Assembly (NCBI RefSeq): GCF_021732705.1
Contig: NZ_JAKFUM010000007.1
Span: forward strand, 62,001 to 126,000
Source of the DNA: Nevskia sp.
Lineage (GTDB): Bacteria > Pseudomonadota > Gammaproteobacteria > Nevskiales > Nevskiaceae
Length of the DNA: 64,000 nt
Direction: 5' to 3'
The first letter of the stretch is position 1. Each line of letters starts with the position of its first letter. Both the position numbers and the translations under genes were made by a program. Shown piece after piece: positions 31,676 to 43,093 of the stretch. The notes under the pieces are model-generated. The model worked only from the letters and a program-made list of their open reading frames with translations. It searched no databases and had not been told where the DNA came from.

Positions 31676-33538
31676 TCAGATCTCGACATGGAAGCCCAGC
31701 TCGACCACGTCTTCCGGCGGCAGGCCGTAGAAATCGGTCGCGCGGGTGGCGTTGTGGGCCAGGAAGGCGAACAGGTGATCGCGCCACAGCGGCATGCCGG
31801 GCAGATCGTCGGACGGGATCAGGGTCGCGCGACCGAGGAAATAGGTGACGTTGTCGATGTCGATGTCGAGGCCGAGCTGCTCGCTGAAGCGCAGCGCCAC
31901 CGGCACGTTCGGCGTCTGCATGAAGCCGTAGCGGATCACCAGCCGGTAGATGCCGGGCGCGATGCCATAGCCGCGCAGGCGCTCGACTGCCGGCACGCGC
32001 GGCTCGTCGACCGTCTGCACCGTCAGCAGCACGATGCGCTCGTGCAGCACGCGGTTGCGCTCCAGGTGGCGCAGCAGATAGGCCGGTGCGTGATCGTCGC
32101 CGGTCATGTAGACGCCGGTGCCGGGAATCTTGTGCGGCGGGTCTTCGCGGACGCGCCGCGCCAGCTCGTCGGTCGTGTCCTCGGCGGTGGCAATGCGCAG
32201 GTGGAACAGCTTGCGGCCACGGCTCCAGGTCGTCATCAGCGTGAAGATCAGCGCCGCCATCATCAGCGGCACCCAGCCGCCATCGGCAATCTTGAACAGG
32301 TTCGCGCTGAAGAATCCGAGATCGATGACCAGGAACAGGGCCGCCAGCGGATAGACGATGCGGCGCGGCCAGTCGTACCGGCGAGCGACGAAGAAAGTCA
32401 GGATCGTCGTCACCACCATCGTCGACGACACGGCGATGCCGTAGGCGGCCGCGAGGTTCGACGACGAGCGGAACACCAGCACCAAAGTGATGCAGGCCAG
32501 CATCAGCAGCCAGTTCACGGCCGGAATGTAGATCTGGCCTTGCTCCTCGCCGGAGGTCTGGACGATGTTCATCCGCGGCAGCTGCCCGAGCTGCACCAGC
32601 TGGCGCGTCAGCGAGAACGCGCCGGTGATCATCGCCTGCGACGCGATGATCGTCGCGAAGGTGGTCAGCGCGACCAGCGGATAGGTCATCCAGCCGGGTG
32701 CGAGCTGATAGAACGGATTGTGGACGTCCGGGTTGCCCAGAATCAGTGCGCCCTGCCCGAAGTAGTTCAGCAGCAGCGCCGGCAGCACCAGACAGCCCCA
32801 GGCGCGGCGGATCGGCGAGCGGCCGAAGTGACCCATGTCGGCGTACAGCGCTTCGGCGCCGGTGACGACCAGGAATACCGAGCTCAGGATGATGAACGCG
32901 GCGAAGCCGTTGTCGGTGAAAAAGTGCAGCGCATACAAGGGGTTGATTGCCTTCAGCACGCCCGGATTGCCGATGATGCCGGCGATGCCGAGCGCACCCA
33001 GCGTGGCAAACCAGATCGCCATGCCGGGGCCGAACAGGGCACCGATGTCGCCGGTACCGCGCTTCTGCATGAAGAAGATGCCGATCAGGATGATCACGGT
33101 CAGCGGCAGGATGATCGGCTGGAACGCCGGCGTCGCCACCTTGAGTCCTTCAAGCGCCGACAGCACCGAGATCGCCGGCGTGATCGCGCCATCGCCATAG
33201 AGCAAGGCGGCACCGAACAGGCCGACCATCATCAGGATGTTGCGCGTCGAACCCGGTCGCGAGCGCCACGGGTTCAGCAGCGCGACCAGCGCAATCGTGC
33301 CGCCCTCGCCGCGGTTGTCGGCGCGCATGACGATCGCCAGATATTTCAGCGTGACGATCAGGATCAGCGCCCAGGTGATCAGGCTGAGCACACCGTGGAC
33401 GTTGGCCGACGACGCCTCGATGCTGTGCTCGCCGAAAAAGCATTCGCGCAGCGCGTAGATCGGGCTAGTGCCGATGTCGCCGTAGACGACGCCGAGCGCG
33501 GCAATGCCCAGACTCAGGGTCTTGCGATCACCGCGCAT
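31676..33538 (-). CDS. kup: Kup-type low-affinity potassium uptake protein
   Basis: Inner-membrane K+/H+ symporter with about twelve hydrophobic segments and a C-terminal cytoplasmic domain. The N-terminal signature GVVYGDIGTSPIYALRECF is present, followed by RADNRGEGGTIALVALL and GDGAITPAISVLSALEGL. The ATG at 33538 has GAGGTGAT upstream; a TTG two codons earlier is less likely. At about 620 residues it is full length. It heads the run kup-GNAT-M20-DUF427-radical SAM on the minus strand. Confidence 0.94.
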   Translation of the reverse strand: MRGDRKTLSLGIAALGVVYGDIGTSPIYALRECFFGEHSIEASSANVHGVLSLITWALILIVTLKYLAIVMRADNRGEGGTIALVALLNPWRSRPGSTRNILMMVGLFGAALLYGDGAITPAISVLSALEGLKVATPAFQPIILPLTVIILIGIFFMQKRGTGDIGALFGPGMAIWFATLGALGIAGIIGNPGVLKAINPLYALHFFTDNGFAAFIILSSVFLVVTGAEALYADMGHFGRSPIRRAWGCLVLPALLLNYFGQGALILGNPDVHNPFYQLAPGWMTYPLVALTTFATIIASQAMITGAFSLTRQLVQLGQLPRMNIVQTSGEEQGQIYIPAVNWLLMLACITLVLVFRSSSNLAAAYGIAVSSTMVVTTILTFFVARRYDWPRRIVYPLAALFLVIDLGFFSANLFKIADGGWVPLMMAALIFTLMTTWSRGRKLFHLRIATAEDTTDELARRVREDPPHKIPGTGVYMTGDDHAPAYLLRHLERNRVLHERIVLLTVQTVDEPRVPAVERLRGYGIAPGIYRLVIRYGFMQTPNVPVALRFSEQLGLDIDIDNVTYFLGRATLIPSDDLPGMPLWRDHLFAFLAHNATRATDFYGLPPEDVVELGFHVEI

Positions 33539-33599
33539 CGGCAATCACCTCGGGCTCGACAGCCGGTATCGGCGCGTTCAAGTGCGGATCAGACGCGAA

Positions 33600-34415
33600 T
33601 CAGTCGTTCAGCGACAGCACGTCGCGCATCGAATAGAGGCCGGGCGGCTGCTCGGCCATCCAGACCGCAGCACGCAGCGCGCCCGTGGCGAAGTTCGCGC
33701 GGTTCGATGCCCGATGCGAGATTTCCAGCCGCTCGCCGTCACCGAGATACATCACCGTGTGATCGCCGACGACGTCGCCGCCGCGAACCGTGGCGAAGCC
33801 GATGGTGTTCGGGTTGCGCGCCCCGATCTGGCCTTCGCGGCCATAGACGGCATTGCTGCGCAGATCGCGGCCCAGCCCGGCGGCCGCGGCCTCGCCCAGC
33901 GCCAGTGCCGTGCCACTCGGCGAGTCGACCTTGTGCCGATGGTGCGCCTCGACGATCTCGACGTCGTACTCCGGCCCCAAGGTCCGGGCCGCGACCTCGA
34001 CCAGCTTCAGCGCAACATTGACGCCGATCGAGTAGTTGGCCGCAATGCACACCGGAATGCTGCGCGAGGCCTTGCCGATCAGCACCTTCTGCTCCGGCGT
34101 GAAGCCGGTGGTACCGATGACGATCGGCCGGCCGATCTCGACACACGCCTCGAGCGCCGCCAGGGTGGCGGCCGGTGCGGTGAAATCGACCAGAACGGCC
34201 GACTGCGCAAGCGCCGGCAACAGGGCATCGGTCACCGGCACGCCGGCGGCGGCGGCACCGATCATCACGCCGGCGTCAGTGCCGACGACCGGATTGCCGG
34301 CCCGCTCGATCGCAGCGGAAAGCGTCAGTTCGGAGGAGCGGAGCGTGGCATCGATCAGCGCACGCCCCATGCGCCCGGAGGCGCCGAGGATGGCGACGGC
34401 TAAAGCTGGATTCAT
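33600..34415 (-). CDS. dapB: 4-hydroxy-tetrahydrodipicolinate reductase
   Basis: Lysine/diaminopimelate pathway enzyme that reduces the DapA product with NAD(P)H. It has an N-terminal Rossmann motif AILGASGRMGRAL, and VDFTAPAATLAALEAC and VIGTTGFTPEQ in the cofactor domain. The catalytic/substrate region is EAHHRHKVDSPSGTAL with the His pair and Lys. Full length at 271 residues. It follows dnaJ as in most relatives, but carA does not follow it directly. Confidence 0.96.
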   Translation of the reverse strand: MNPALAVAILGASGRMGRALIDATLRSSELTLSAAIERAGNPVVGTDAGVMIGAAAAGVPVTDALLPALAQSAVLVDFTAPAATLAALEACVEIGRPIVIGTTGFTPEQKVLIGKASRSIPVCIAANYSIGVNVALKLVEVAARTLGPEYDVEIVEAHHRHKVDSPSGTALALGEAAAAGLGRDLRSNAVYGREGQIGARNPNTIGFATVRGGDVVGDHTVMYLGDGERLEISHRASNRANFATGALRAAVWMAEQPPGLYSMRDVLSLND

Positions 34416-34436
34416 GAACGAATGACGAAGCAGTCA

Positions 34437-34466
34437 GCGAAGGCGCGTTAGATTACGCGCCTTCGC
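34437..34466. repeat. Perfect 12-bp hairpin between dnaJ and dapB
   Basis: GCGAAGGCGCGT (34437-34448) and ACGCGCCTTCGC (34455-34466) are exact inverted copies around a six-base loop. It lies in the 128-base gap after dnaJ, just before dapB. No T-run follows on the minus strand, so it may be a processing or mRNA-stabilising stem rather than a classical terminator. Confidence 0.6.
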
Positions 34467-34543
34467 CAGCCTTGCGGGAATCCGCCGCGCAGCGGCACCG
34501 GAATTGACCTCGATCATCGGTCACGCGGCGGATGGCAGCGCCA

Positions 34544-35671
34544 TCAACCCGGCTTGATGTGCTCGTCGAAGAACTGCTTGGCCTTGGACAGCCATGAGGT
34601 TGCCGCCGGGCTGTGGCGTTCGCCGCCCTTGTCGACGGTCTCGCCGAATTCCTTCAGCAGATCCTTCTGCTTGCGCGTCAGGTGCACCGGCGTCTCGACC
34701 ACGACGCTGCACAGCAGATCGCCCTGCGGACCACCCCGCACCGGCTTGACGCCGAGACCACGAAGGCGGAACACCTTGCCGCTCTGCGTGCCTTCCGGAA
34801 CCGTCAGCTTGGCCTTGCCGTTCAGCGTCGGCACGTCCATTTCGCCGCCGAGGGCAGCGACGACGAACCCGACCGGCACCTGGCAGTGCAGATCGTTGTT
34901 GTCGCGCTCGAAAATCTCGTGCGGCTTCACTTCCACCTGCACGTATAGGTCACCGGCCGGGGCATTCTTTTCGCCCGGTTCGCCTTCGCCGGTCAGACGG
35001 ATACGGTCGCCGGTGTCGACACCGGCCGGAATCTTCACTTCCAGCGTCTTTTCCGAACGCGTCTTGCCGGCACCGCGACAGGTCTTGCACGGATCGGCAA
35101 CGACCGTGCCGCGGCCACGGCAGGCCGGGCAGCTCTGCTGCAGCACGAAGAAGCCCTGCTGCACGCGCACCTGACCCTGTCCGCGGCAGGTCGAGCAGGT
35201 CGGTGGCGCCTTGCCGTCGACCGTGCCGTGGCCATGGCAGGGCTCGCAGTCGCGAACGGTGGGGATGCGGATCGTTTCGGTCGCGCCGAACACCGCCTGT
35301 TCCAGCGACAGTTCGATGCGATAGCGAAGATCGGCGCCGCGACGCGGGCCGCCGCGCCCGCCGCCGCCACCGAAGATGTCCGAGAACACGTCGCCGAAGA
35401 TGTCGGCGAAGCCGCCGCCGAAGTCCGCACCGCCGCCGCCGCCGCGCTGCATGCCTTCGTGGCCGTACTTGTCGTAGACCGCACGCTTGTTGCCGTCGGT
35501 CAGGACTTCGTAAGCCTCGTTGGCTTCCTTGAATTTCTCCTCCGCCGACTTGTCGCCCGGATTGCGGTCCGGGTGGTACTTCATCGCGAGCTTGCGATAA
35601 GCCTTCTTCAGTTCGTCGTCCGAAGCGGTCTTGGCGACGCCAAGCACCTCGTAGTAATCGCGCTTGCTCAT
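34544..35671 (-). CDS. dnaJ: Molecular chaperone DnaJ
   Basis: Hsp40 co-chaperone that delivers clients to DnaK and stimulates its ATPase. The J domain at the N terminus ([20 protein letters not shown], with HPDRNPGD carrying the HPD loop) is followed by a Gly/Phe-rich linker. Four zinc-binding repeats come next ([32 protein letters not shown]), then the substrate-binding C-terminal domain. Length 375 is typical of type I DnaJ. It follows dnaK by about 150 bases that hold repeats. Confidence 0.97.
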   Translation of the reverse strand: MSKRDYYEVLGVAKTASDDELKKAYRKLAMKYHPDRNPGDKSAEEKFKEANEAYEVLTDGNKRAVYDKYGHEGMQRGGGGGADFGGGFADIFGDVFSDIFGGGGGRGGPRRGADLRYRIELSLEQAVFGATETIRIPTVRDCEPCHGHGTVDGKAPPTCSTCRGQGQVRVQQGFFVLQQSCPACRGRGTVVADPCKTCRGAGKTRSEKTLEVKIPAGVDTGDRIRLTGEGEPGEKNAPAGDLYVQVEVKPHEIFERDNNDLHCQVPVGFVVAALGGEMDVPTLNGKAKLTVPEGTQSGKVFRLRGLGVKPVRGGPQGDLLCSVVVETPVHLTRKQKDLLKEFGETVDKGGERHSPAATSWLSKAKQFFDEHIKPG

Positions 35672-35687
35672 TTTGTTGGTGCGACGT

Positions 35688-35719
35688 GCGGCGTGAGGCG
35701 TGAGACGTAAAGACGTGGC
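35688..35719. repeat. Degenerate heptamer-like repeat upstream of dnaJ
   Basis: GCGTGAG is repeated directly as GGCGTGAGGCGTGAGACG and continues as related ACGTAAAGACGTGG. Short degenerate heptamer arrays of this sort are common between genes in Xanthomonas and relatives. The array lies between the dnaJ start and the possible dnaK terminator. Confidence 0.45.
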
Positions 35720-35758
35720 ATCGCGAAAATTCCCTGGTAGATCCCGGTCAACGCAAAA

Positions 35759-35819
35759 GGCGGGAGTCGAAAGGAGTTCGGCTTTTCACGCCCAACGCCT
35801 CCCGCCTCCCGCCTCCCGC
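35759..35819 (-). terminator. Possible dnaK terminator with tandem CCTCCCG repeats
   Basis: On the minus strand, GGCGGGAG and CTCCCGCC can form a stem over a loop of about 32 bases, followed by TTTTGC. The 35798-35818 arm consists of three tandem CCTCCCG units, so alternative pairings are possible. It follows the dnaK stop and could reduce read-through into dnaJ. Confidence 0.45.
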
Positions 35820-35827
35820 GCAAAGCC

Positions 35828-37756
<1,929 letters not shown>

Positions 37757-37867
37757 GTTCTTGTGAGCTCCGGTATTCGTGAATGCAGCTGGGTTATAGA
37801 TGAAGGCAATCTGTTGACGGGCCGGGCTAATTCAAGCGCGGCGTGTCACAGAGACCGAAACGAGACG

Positions 37868-38419
37868 TCAGGCGGCCGGTGGCGCCTTGGCGACCATCAC
37901 CATCGCCGGTCGCAGCAGTCGGTCGTGCAGGCGGTAGCCCTTCTGCATGACGCTGAGCACGTGATTCGGCGGCACGTCGCTGCTCGGGATCGCCGAAACC
38001 GCTTCGTGCAGGTCCGGGTTGAACGGCTGTCCCGCCGGGTCGACCACGGCCACCGCGAACTTCTCGAACATCTGGTGCAGCTGCTTGTGCGTGATCGCCA
38101 TGCCGTCGGCAATCGACTTCGCCGTCGCTTCCGGCGCGCTGGCTGCCTTCAGACCGAGTTCCAGACTGTCGGCGATGGTCAGCAGGTCGCCCAGCACGCG
38201 CTCGGCGCCGTACTTGCGGGCGCTGTCGATCTCGCGCTCGGCACGCTTGCGGACATTGTCGAGTTCGGCCACGGCACGCAGGTGGCTGTCTCGCGCCGTC
38301 GCGGCGGCGGTTTCTGCCTCGGTCAGGCGCGCGTTCAGCGCTTCGTATTCTTCGATCGACACCGTCGCCGGCAGGTCATTGTCAGGCGCAGCCGGTGTCG
38401 CTTCGGATTGATCCGTCAT
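37868..38419 (-). CDS. grpE: Nucleotide exchange factor GrpE
   Basis: Dimeric ADP/ATP exchange factor for DnaK. A long N-terminal coiled coil (VSIEEYEALNARLTEAETAA ... AELDNVRKRAEREI) is followed by the small beta domain with LHEAVSAIPSSDVPPNHVL and MQKGYRLHDRLLRPAMVMVA, the family signature. The start MTDQSEATPAAP at 38419 is chosen over an ATG four codons upstream. It lies between hrcA and dnaK, about 180 bases from hrcA, a gap containing a short CGGCGG-loop-CCGCCG hairpin (38527-38543). Confidence 0.95.
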   Translation of the reverse strand: MTDQSEATPAAPDNDLPATVSIEEYEALNARLTEAETAAATARDSHLRAVAELDNVRKRAEREIDSARKYGAERVLGDLLTIADSLELGLKAASAPEATAKSIADGMAITHKQLHQMFEKFAVAVVDPAGQPFNPDLHEAVSAIPSSDVPPNHVLSVMQKGYRLHDRLLRPAMVMVAKAPPAA

Positions 38420-38599
38420 GATTGATTCCACTGGATTTTCTGGATGCAGGGGTGGCGGTCAGAGCGCCCCCGCGCCCTGCCCTGACAACCTGTTGGGGAT
38501 GCCGCGACGGGTTTCAAGCCCGCGCGCGGCGGCAAAACCGCCGTGACGGGCGCTCCGGCCTCGCTTTTGGCGCGAGCGCGGCCCCGCCGGCCGGCAGCT

Positions 38600-39670
38600 T
38601 CAGCCCTGAACCCGGCCCGAGCCCAGCCCGGGTCCCATCCCGGTGCCCAGGCCTGTCCCCAGCAGCCGCGCGGTCTCGCTGACCAATGGAATGATCCGCT
38701 GGTAGGCCATCCGGGTCGGCCCGATCACGCCGAGCACGCCGGCGACCTGCCCGTCGATCGTGTACGGCGCGGTGACCAGACTGCAGCCGTCGAGCACCTG
38801 ATAGCCGGATTCGCCGCCGATGAAGATCTGCACGCCGGTGCTGTTGAGGCACTGGTCGAACAGTTCCAGCAGGTCGCGCTTCTGGTCCAGCACGTCGAAC
38901 AGCCGTCGCAGCCGGTTGATGTCGGCCAGTTCCTGGAACGCCAGCAGGTTGGTGCCACCGGCCAGCACGTAATCCTCGGCCTCGTCGCCGCGCAGCGCGG
39001 CTTCGGCGAGCATCGCAGCCTCGCCGAGCACCTGCTGCACGCGCTTCTGGGTTTCCTGGAAATCCTCGGCCAGCGAGCGGCGCAGGGTGTAGAGATCGCG
39101 CCCGGCGAAGGTCTCGTTGATGATGTTGGCGCAGCGTTCGAGTTCCTGCGGCGTGTAGTCGCGGCCCATGTCGAGCACGCGGTTCTGCACATCGCGCTGG
39201 TTGACGACCAGAATCGCCAGCACGCGTCCACCGGACAGGTTCAGGAATTCGATCCGCCGCAGCACCGTGACGTTGCGCCGCGGCACGGTGACGACGCCGG
39301 CCATCGACGACAGTCGGGACAGCAGGCCGGAAACGGTCTGCAGCATGTCGGCCGGCGACTTGTTGCCCGGCAGCAGTTCTTCGGCGATGCGCGACTGCTC
39401 GACTGCCGACAATGGTTCCGGCGCCAGCAAGGTGTCGACGAAGTAGCGATAGCCGGCCTGCGTCGGTACCCGTCCCGCGGACGTGTGCGGCGACGCGACG
39501 AAGCCGAGGTCTTCGAGATCGGCCATGACGTTGCGGATCGTCGCCGGGCTCAGTTCGACCCCGAACGCGCGCGCCAGCGTCCGCGAACCGACCGGAAGGC
39601 CATCCTGCAGATGGCGTTCGATCAGCAGTTTCAGCAGTTCGGCAGCGCGGGGATCGAGATTGACGGACAT
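38600..39670 (-). CDS. hrcA: Heat-inducible transcription repressor HrcA
   Basis: Repressor of chaperone genes that usually binds CIRCE operators. N-terminal winged-helix region: DPRAAELLKLLIERHLQDGL, GSRTLARAFGVELSPATIRN and ADLEDLGFVASPHTSAGRVP. The GAF-like middle and C-terminal parts include VNQRDVQNRVLDMGRDY and GVLGVIGPTRMAYQRIIPLV. The ATG at 39670 matches the family start; the extra upstream residues in the longer frame are rejected. I did not find a clear CIRCE inverted repeat in front of hrcA, grpE or dnaK. Confidence 0.94.
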   Translation of the reverse strand: MSVNLDPRAAELLKLLIERHLQDGLPVGSRTLARAFGVELSPATIRNVMADLEDLGFVASPHTSAGRVPTQAGYRYFVDTLLAPEPLSAVEQSRIAEELLPGNKSPADMLQTVSGLLSRLSSMAGVVTVPRRNVTVLRRIEFLNLSGGRVLAILVVNQRDVQNRVLDMGRDYTPQELERCANIINETFAGRDLYTLRRSLAEDFQETQKRVQQVLGEAAMLAEAALRGDEAEDYVLAGGTNLLAFQELADINRLRRLFDVLDQKRDLLELFDQCLNSTGVQIFIGGESGYQVLDGCSLVTAPYTIDGQVAGVLGVIGPTRMAYQRIIPLVSETARLLGTGLGTGMGPGLGSGRVQG

Positions 39671-39788
39671 GGCGGGCTTCGAAACGACATCGATGACGAT
39701 AGGATTTCCTGACAATACGGGCTTTTTCGCGATCGCGAGGCCGGCAGCAGACGCCTGAAAGCCGGGCAGCGTTTGCCGCATGAGCATG

Positions 39789-39817
39789 ATAATTTGCGCA
39801 CCTCACGCATTTATCAA
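39789..39817 (-). promoter_or_regulatory. Sigma-70-like promoter for hrcA
   Basis: On the minus strand TTGATA (39817-39812) and AATTAT (39794-39789) are 17 bases apart, close to consensus, about 120 bases upstream of the hrcA ATG. The site overlaps the beginning of the longest possible nadK reading frame, supporting the later nadK start at 39858. Confidence 0.5.
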
Positions 39818-39857
39818 GCGCGCCCGTCGCCCACCCCCGGCCTCCCACGCAAGCCCT

Positions 39858-40817
39858 GTGCCCCAGAGCCCTTTCCAGACCGTCGGCGTGATCGGCAAGC
39901 GGCGCGATCCGCGCGTGACCGACACGCTGATCCAGTTGTGCGGGCTGCTGCGCCAGCATCGCCGGACCATCCTGATCGATTCCGAAACCGCGCGCCTGGT
40001 GCCGGCCAGCACCGGGACCGCCGTCGGCCGTGACGAACTGGCCTCGCGCTGCGATCTGGTCGTGGTCATCGGCGGCGACGGCACCCTGCTCGATGCCGGC
40101 CGCAGTCTCGCCAGCGCCGGCGTGCCGATCCTCGGCGTCAATCAGGGCCGCCTCGGCTTCCTTGTCGATGTTCGCCCGGAAGACATGTCGAACACGCTCG
40201 ATGCCCTGTTCCGAGGCGAATACATCAAGGAATCCCGCGTCGTGCTCGAAGCCAGCGTGCGTCGGGCCGATGGCGGCCTGAGCCTGCCGCTGCTCGCGGT
40301 CAACGATGTCGTCGTGCGCAATCAGGCTGCGATCCGGATGGTCGAATTCGCGACCTACCTCGCCAGCGACGCCGGCGGCTGGGAGTTCATCAGCCAGCAT
40401 CGTGCCGACGGCTTCATCGTCTCCACCGCGACCGGTTCCACGGCGTACGCGCTGTCCGGCGGCGGCCCGGTGGTGCATCCGGCGCTGGCCGCGCTGGCCC
40501 TGGTGCCGATCTGCCCGCACACGCTGTCCGATCGCCCGATCGTGGTGCCGGCGTCGCGCACCGTGCGCATCGTGCTCGGCGTGAACGAAAGCGGTGCCAC
40601 GATGACCTGCGACGGCCAGATCGGCACGGCGCTGAATCCGAGCGATGCGGTGGAAATCCGCCGCTCGCAACATGACCTGATCCTGGTCCATCCGCGCAGC
40701 TACAGCTATTTCGAACTGCTGCGCGACAAGCTCGACTGGGGTCGCCACCCGACCGGCAACGGGCCCGGCCGCGCCCCTGCCGGTGCCGCGTCCGGTTCGG
40801 TGCCCGGCAAGAACTGA
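39858..40817 (+). CDS. nadK: NAD kinase
   Basis: Phosphorylates NAD to NADP. The sequence contains the GGDGT motif in LVVVIGGDGTLLDAGR, NQGRLGFLVDV, the VVRNQAAIRMVEF region and TATGSTAYALSGGGP with the conserved Gly-rich loop, ending near SYFELLRDKLDWG. The GTG at 39858 begins VPQSPFQTVGVIGKRRDPRV, like known NadK N termini. The ATG at 39780 would add 26 atypical residues and overlap the hrcA promoter. A short Gly/Pro/Ala-rich C-terminal tail is unusual. recN starts 5 bases after its stop. Confidence 0.93.
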   Translation: MPQSPFQTVGVIGKRRDPRVTDTLIQLCGLLRQHRRTILIDSETARLVPASTGTAVGRDELASRCDLVVVIGGDGTLLDAGRSLASAGVPILGVNQGRLGFLVDVRPEDMSNTLDALFRGEYIKESRVVLEASVRRADGGLSLPLLAVNDVVVRNQAAIRMVEFATYLASDAGGWEFISQHRADGFIVSTATGSTAYALSGGGPVVHPALAALALVPICPHTLSDRPIVVPASRTVRIVLGVNESGATMTCDGQIGTALNPSDAVEIRRSQHDLILVHPRSYSYFELLRDKLDWGRHPTGNGPGRAPAGAASGSVPGKN

Positions 40818-40821
40818 CCGC

Positions 40822-42504
40822 ATGCTTCGCCATCTTCATATCCGCAACCTCGCGATCATCGACGAGCTGAGCCTGGACTGGAACGCCGGCTTCACCGTGC
40901 TGACCGGCGAAACCGGCGCCGGCAAGTCGATCCTGATCGACGCGCTGGGCCTCGTCATCGGCCTGCGCGCCGACTCCTCGCTGGTGCGTGCCGGCACCGA
41001 CAAGGCCGAGGTCTCGGCCGAGTTCTCGATTGCCGACTGCCTCGACGCCCGGGCCTGGCTGGCCGAGCGCGAACTGCTCGGCGACGGTGCCGATCACGAC
41101 GACTGCACGATCCGCCGCGTGGTCTATGCCGAAGGCCGCACCCGTGCTTTCGTCAACGGCAGCCCGGTGTCGGCCACCGACCTGCGCGAACTCGGCGAAC
41201 GGCTGGTCGAGATCTTCGGGCAGGGCGAAAGTCGCAGCCTGCTGCTGACCGACGCCCAGCGCGGCGCGCTCGACGAGTTCGGCCGCCATCCGCAGCTGCT
41301 GGCGCCGGTCGCTGCCGCGGCGCAGGCAGTGCAGCAGATCGAGCGCGAGATCGAGAAGCTGCACGCAGCCCAGAGCCGCGATCCGGCCCAGCTGGAATAC
41401 CTGCGCTTCCAGCTTCAGGAACTCGACGCCCTGGCGCTCAACACCGACGAGTTGCCGGAACTCGACGCCGAGCACCGTCGCCTGGCGAATGCCGGACGGC
41501 TGCTCGACGAAGGATTCGGCGCGCAACAGCTGCTGTACGGCGGCGACGCCAGCATCTACGACCAGCTGTCGAGTGCCGTCGCGGCGCTGCGCGGTCTGAC
41601 GCCGCTGCATGAAGGGTTTGCCGAAGCCGAAGCACTGGCCGCCAGCGCGCAGGCGCAGGCGCGCGAGGCCGCGGACAGCCTGCGTCGGCTGCTCGACAAG
41701 CTCGACCTCGATCCCGAACGTCTGGCCGCAGTCGAGAATCGTCTGACCGCGATCCACGATCTGGCGCGCAAGCATCGCGTGCGTGCCGACGATCTGCCGG
41801 ACCGTCATGCCGCGCTGCGCGAGGAACTGGCCGGCCTCGAAGATGCCGGCAGCGCGCTTGAACGGCTCGAGGCTCAGCGCAAGGCAGCTTTGGCGGCCTT
41901 TGCGACGGCGGCCTCGGCGCTGACCGCTGCCCGGCGCAAGGCGGCGGATGCGCTGTCGGCCGATGTCACGCGCCGCGTGCGCGAGCTCGGGATGCCGAAT
42001 GCCGAGTTCGTGATCGCAGTGGAAGCGCTTGGTCGCGACAAGCCGCTGCCGCACGGCACCGATCTGGTGCGCTTCGATTTCTCGGCGAACCCGGGCCAGC
42101 CGCCACGGCCGCTGGCCAAGGTCGCGTCCGGCGGCGAACTGTCCCGCATCAGCCTTGCCTTGCAGGTCAGCCTGCTGTCCGACGCGGGAGCGGCAACGCA
42201 GATCTTCGACGAGGTCGATGCCGGCATCGGCGGCGTCACCGCCGACGTCGTCGGACGTCAACTCCGCGAACTGGGCGGACGCCGCCAGGTCCTGTGCGTC
42301 ACCCATCTGGCGCAGGTTGCCGCCCAGGGTGTCGACCACTTCGGCATTGCCAAAGCGGTCGAAGCCGGCAGCACTTTCACGCGCGTGCGGCGGCTGGATG
42401 CCGCGACCCGTGTCGTCGAACTGTCAAGAATGCTCGGCGGCGACGGCAGCGGCGGCAGCACCGTGACCTTGGCCCGGGACCTGCTGAAGCGCGCGGCCGG
42501 CTGA
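40822..42504 (+). CDS. recN: DNA repair protein RecN
   Basis: SMC-like ATPase acting in double-strand break repair. Start MLRHLHIRNLAIIDELSLDW, Walker A GETGAGKSILIDALG, long central coiled coils, then KVASGGELSRISLALQVSLL (ABC signature) and IFDEVDAGIGGVTADVVGRQ (Walker B). Length of about 560 is normal. The ATG at 40822 is preferred to the upstream in-frame start, since it begins exactly with the family N terminus and follows the nadK stop. Confidence 0.96.
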   Translation: MLRHLHIRNLAIIDELSLDWNAGFTVLTGETGAGKSILIDALGLVIGLRADSSLVRAGTDKAEVSAEFSIADCLDARAWLAERELLGDGADHDDCTIRRVVYAEGRTRAFVNGSPVSATDLRELGERLVEIFGQGESRSLLLTDAQRGALDEFGRHPQLLAPVAAAAQAVQQIEREIEKLHAAQSRDPAQLEYLRFQLQELDALALNTDELPELDAEHRRLANAGRLLDEGFGAQQLLYGGDASIYDQLSSAVAALRGLTPLHEGFAEAEALAASAQAQAREAADSLRRLLDKLDLDPERLAAVENRLTAIHDLARKHRVRADDLPDRHAALREELAGLEDAGSALERLEAQRKAALAAFATAASALTAARRKAADALSADVTRRVRELGMPNAEFVIAVEALGRDKPLPHGTDLVRFDFSANPGQPPRPLAKVASGGELSRISLALQVSLLSDAGAATQIFDEVDAGIGGVTADVVGRQLRELGGRRQVLCVTHLAQVAAQGVDHFGIAKAVEAGSTFTRVRRLDAATRVVELSRMLGGDGSGGSTVTLARDLLKRAAG

Positions 42505-42530
42505 TTCGTCGCCGGCGCGTCACTCGTCGC

Positions 42531-42974
42531 TCAGAGCCGACGGTTGCTCGCGGTCTTCAGGTGCGGGCAGTCCTTCTTCTGGCACTCGCCGTACATGATC
42601 AGGTTGTGCTCGATCAGCTTGAAGCCGAGCGATTCCGCCTTCTCGCGCTGGCGCTTTTCGATGATCTCGTCCTCGAACTCGTCGACCCGGCCGCACTGCA
42701 TGCAGACGATGTGATCATGGTGATGACCGCGTTCCAGTTCGAACACGGCGTGACCGCCCTCGAAGTGGTGGCGGGTGACCAGACCCGCCGCTTCGAACTG
42801 CGTCAGCACCCGGTAGACCGTCGCCAGACCGATGTCCTCGCCGCCGTCCATCAGCCGCCGGTAGATCTCTTCGGCAGACAGATGCCGCGTCGGGCTGTGC
42901 TCCAGCATTTCGATGATCTTCAGGCGCGGCAGCGTCACCTTCAGTCCGGCATTGCGCAAATCCTGTGATTCCAT
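42531..42974 (-). CDS. fur: Ferric uptake regulator Fur
   Basis: Iron-responsive repressor. The winged helix contains NAGLKVTLPRLKIIEMLEHS and ATVYRVLTQFEAAGLVTRHH. The metal and dimerisation part has GHHHDHIVCMQCGRVDEFED and a C-terminal YGECQKKDCPHL, giving the regulatory His cluster and Cys pairs. Length of 147 is normal. The ATG at 42974 (MESQDLRNAG) is chosen over a longer frame. It is divergent from bamE, a conserved pairing, with the 119 bases between them holding both promoters. Confidence 0.95.
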   Translation of the reverse strand: MESQDLRNAGLKVTLPRLKIIEMLEHSPTRHLSAEEIYRRLMDGGEDIGLATVYRVLTQFEAAGLVTRHHFEGGHAVFELERGHHHDHIVCMQCGRVDEFEDEIIEKRQREKAESLGFKLIEHNLIMYGECQKKDCPHLKTASNRRL

Positions 42975-43093
42975 GGGGCTTCCTGGGCGACGAATGGCGG
43001 CGCGCTCGGCGTCTGGGGCCGGCTGGCGTGCGGGGGGCGGAGGTTCGGCTATTATCGCACCTCGCTTTTCAGCCACAACACCAAGTCCTGTCC

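Noticed and set aside
38600-39780. CIRCE operator for HrcA
   Set aside because: No TTAGCACTC-N9-GAGTGCTAA-like repeat was found by eye before hrcA, grpE or dnaK.
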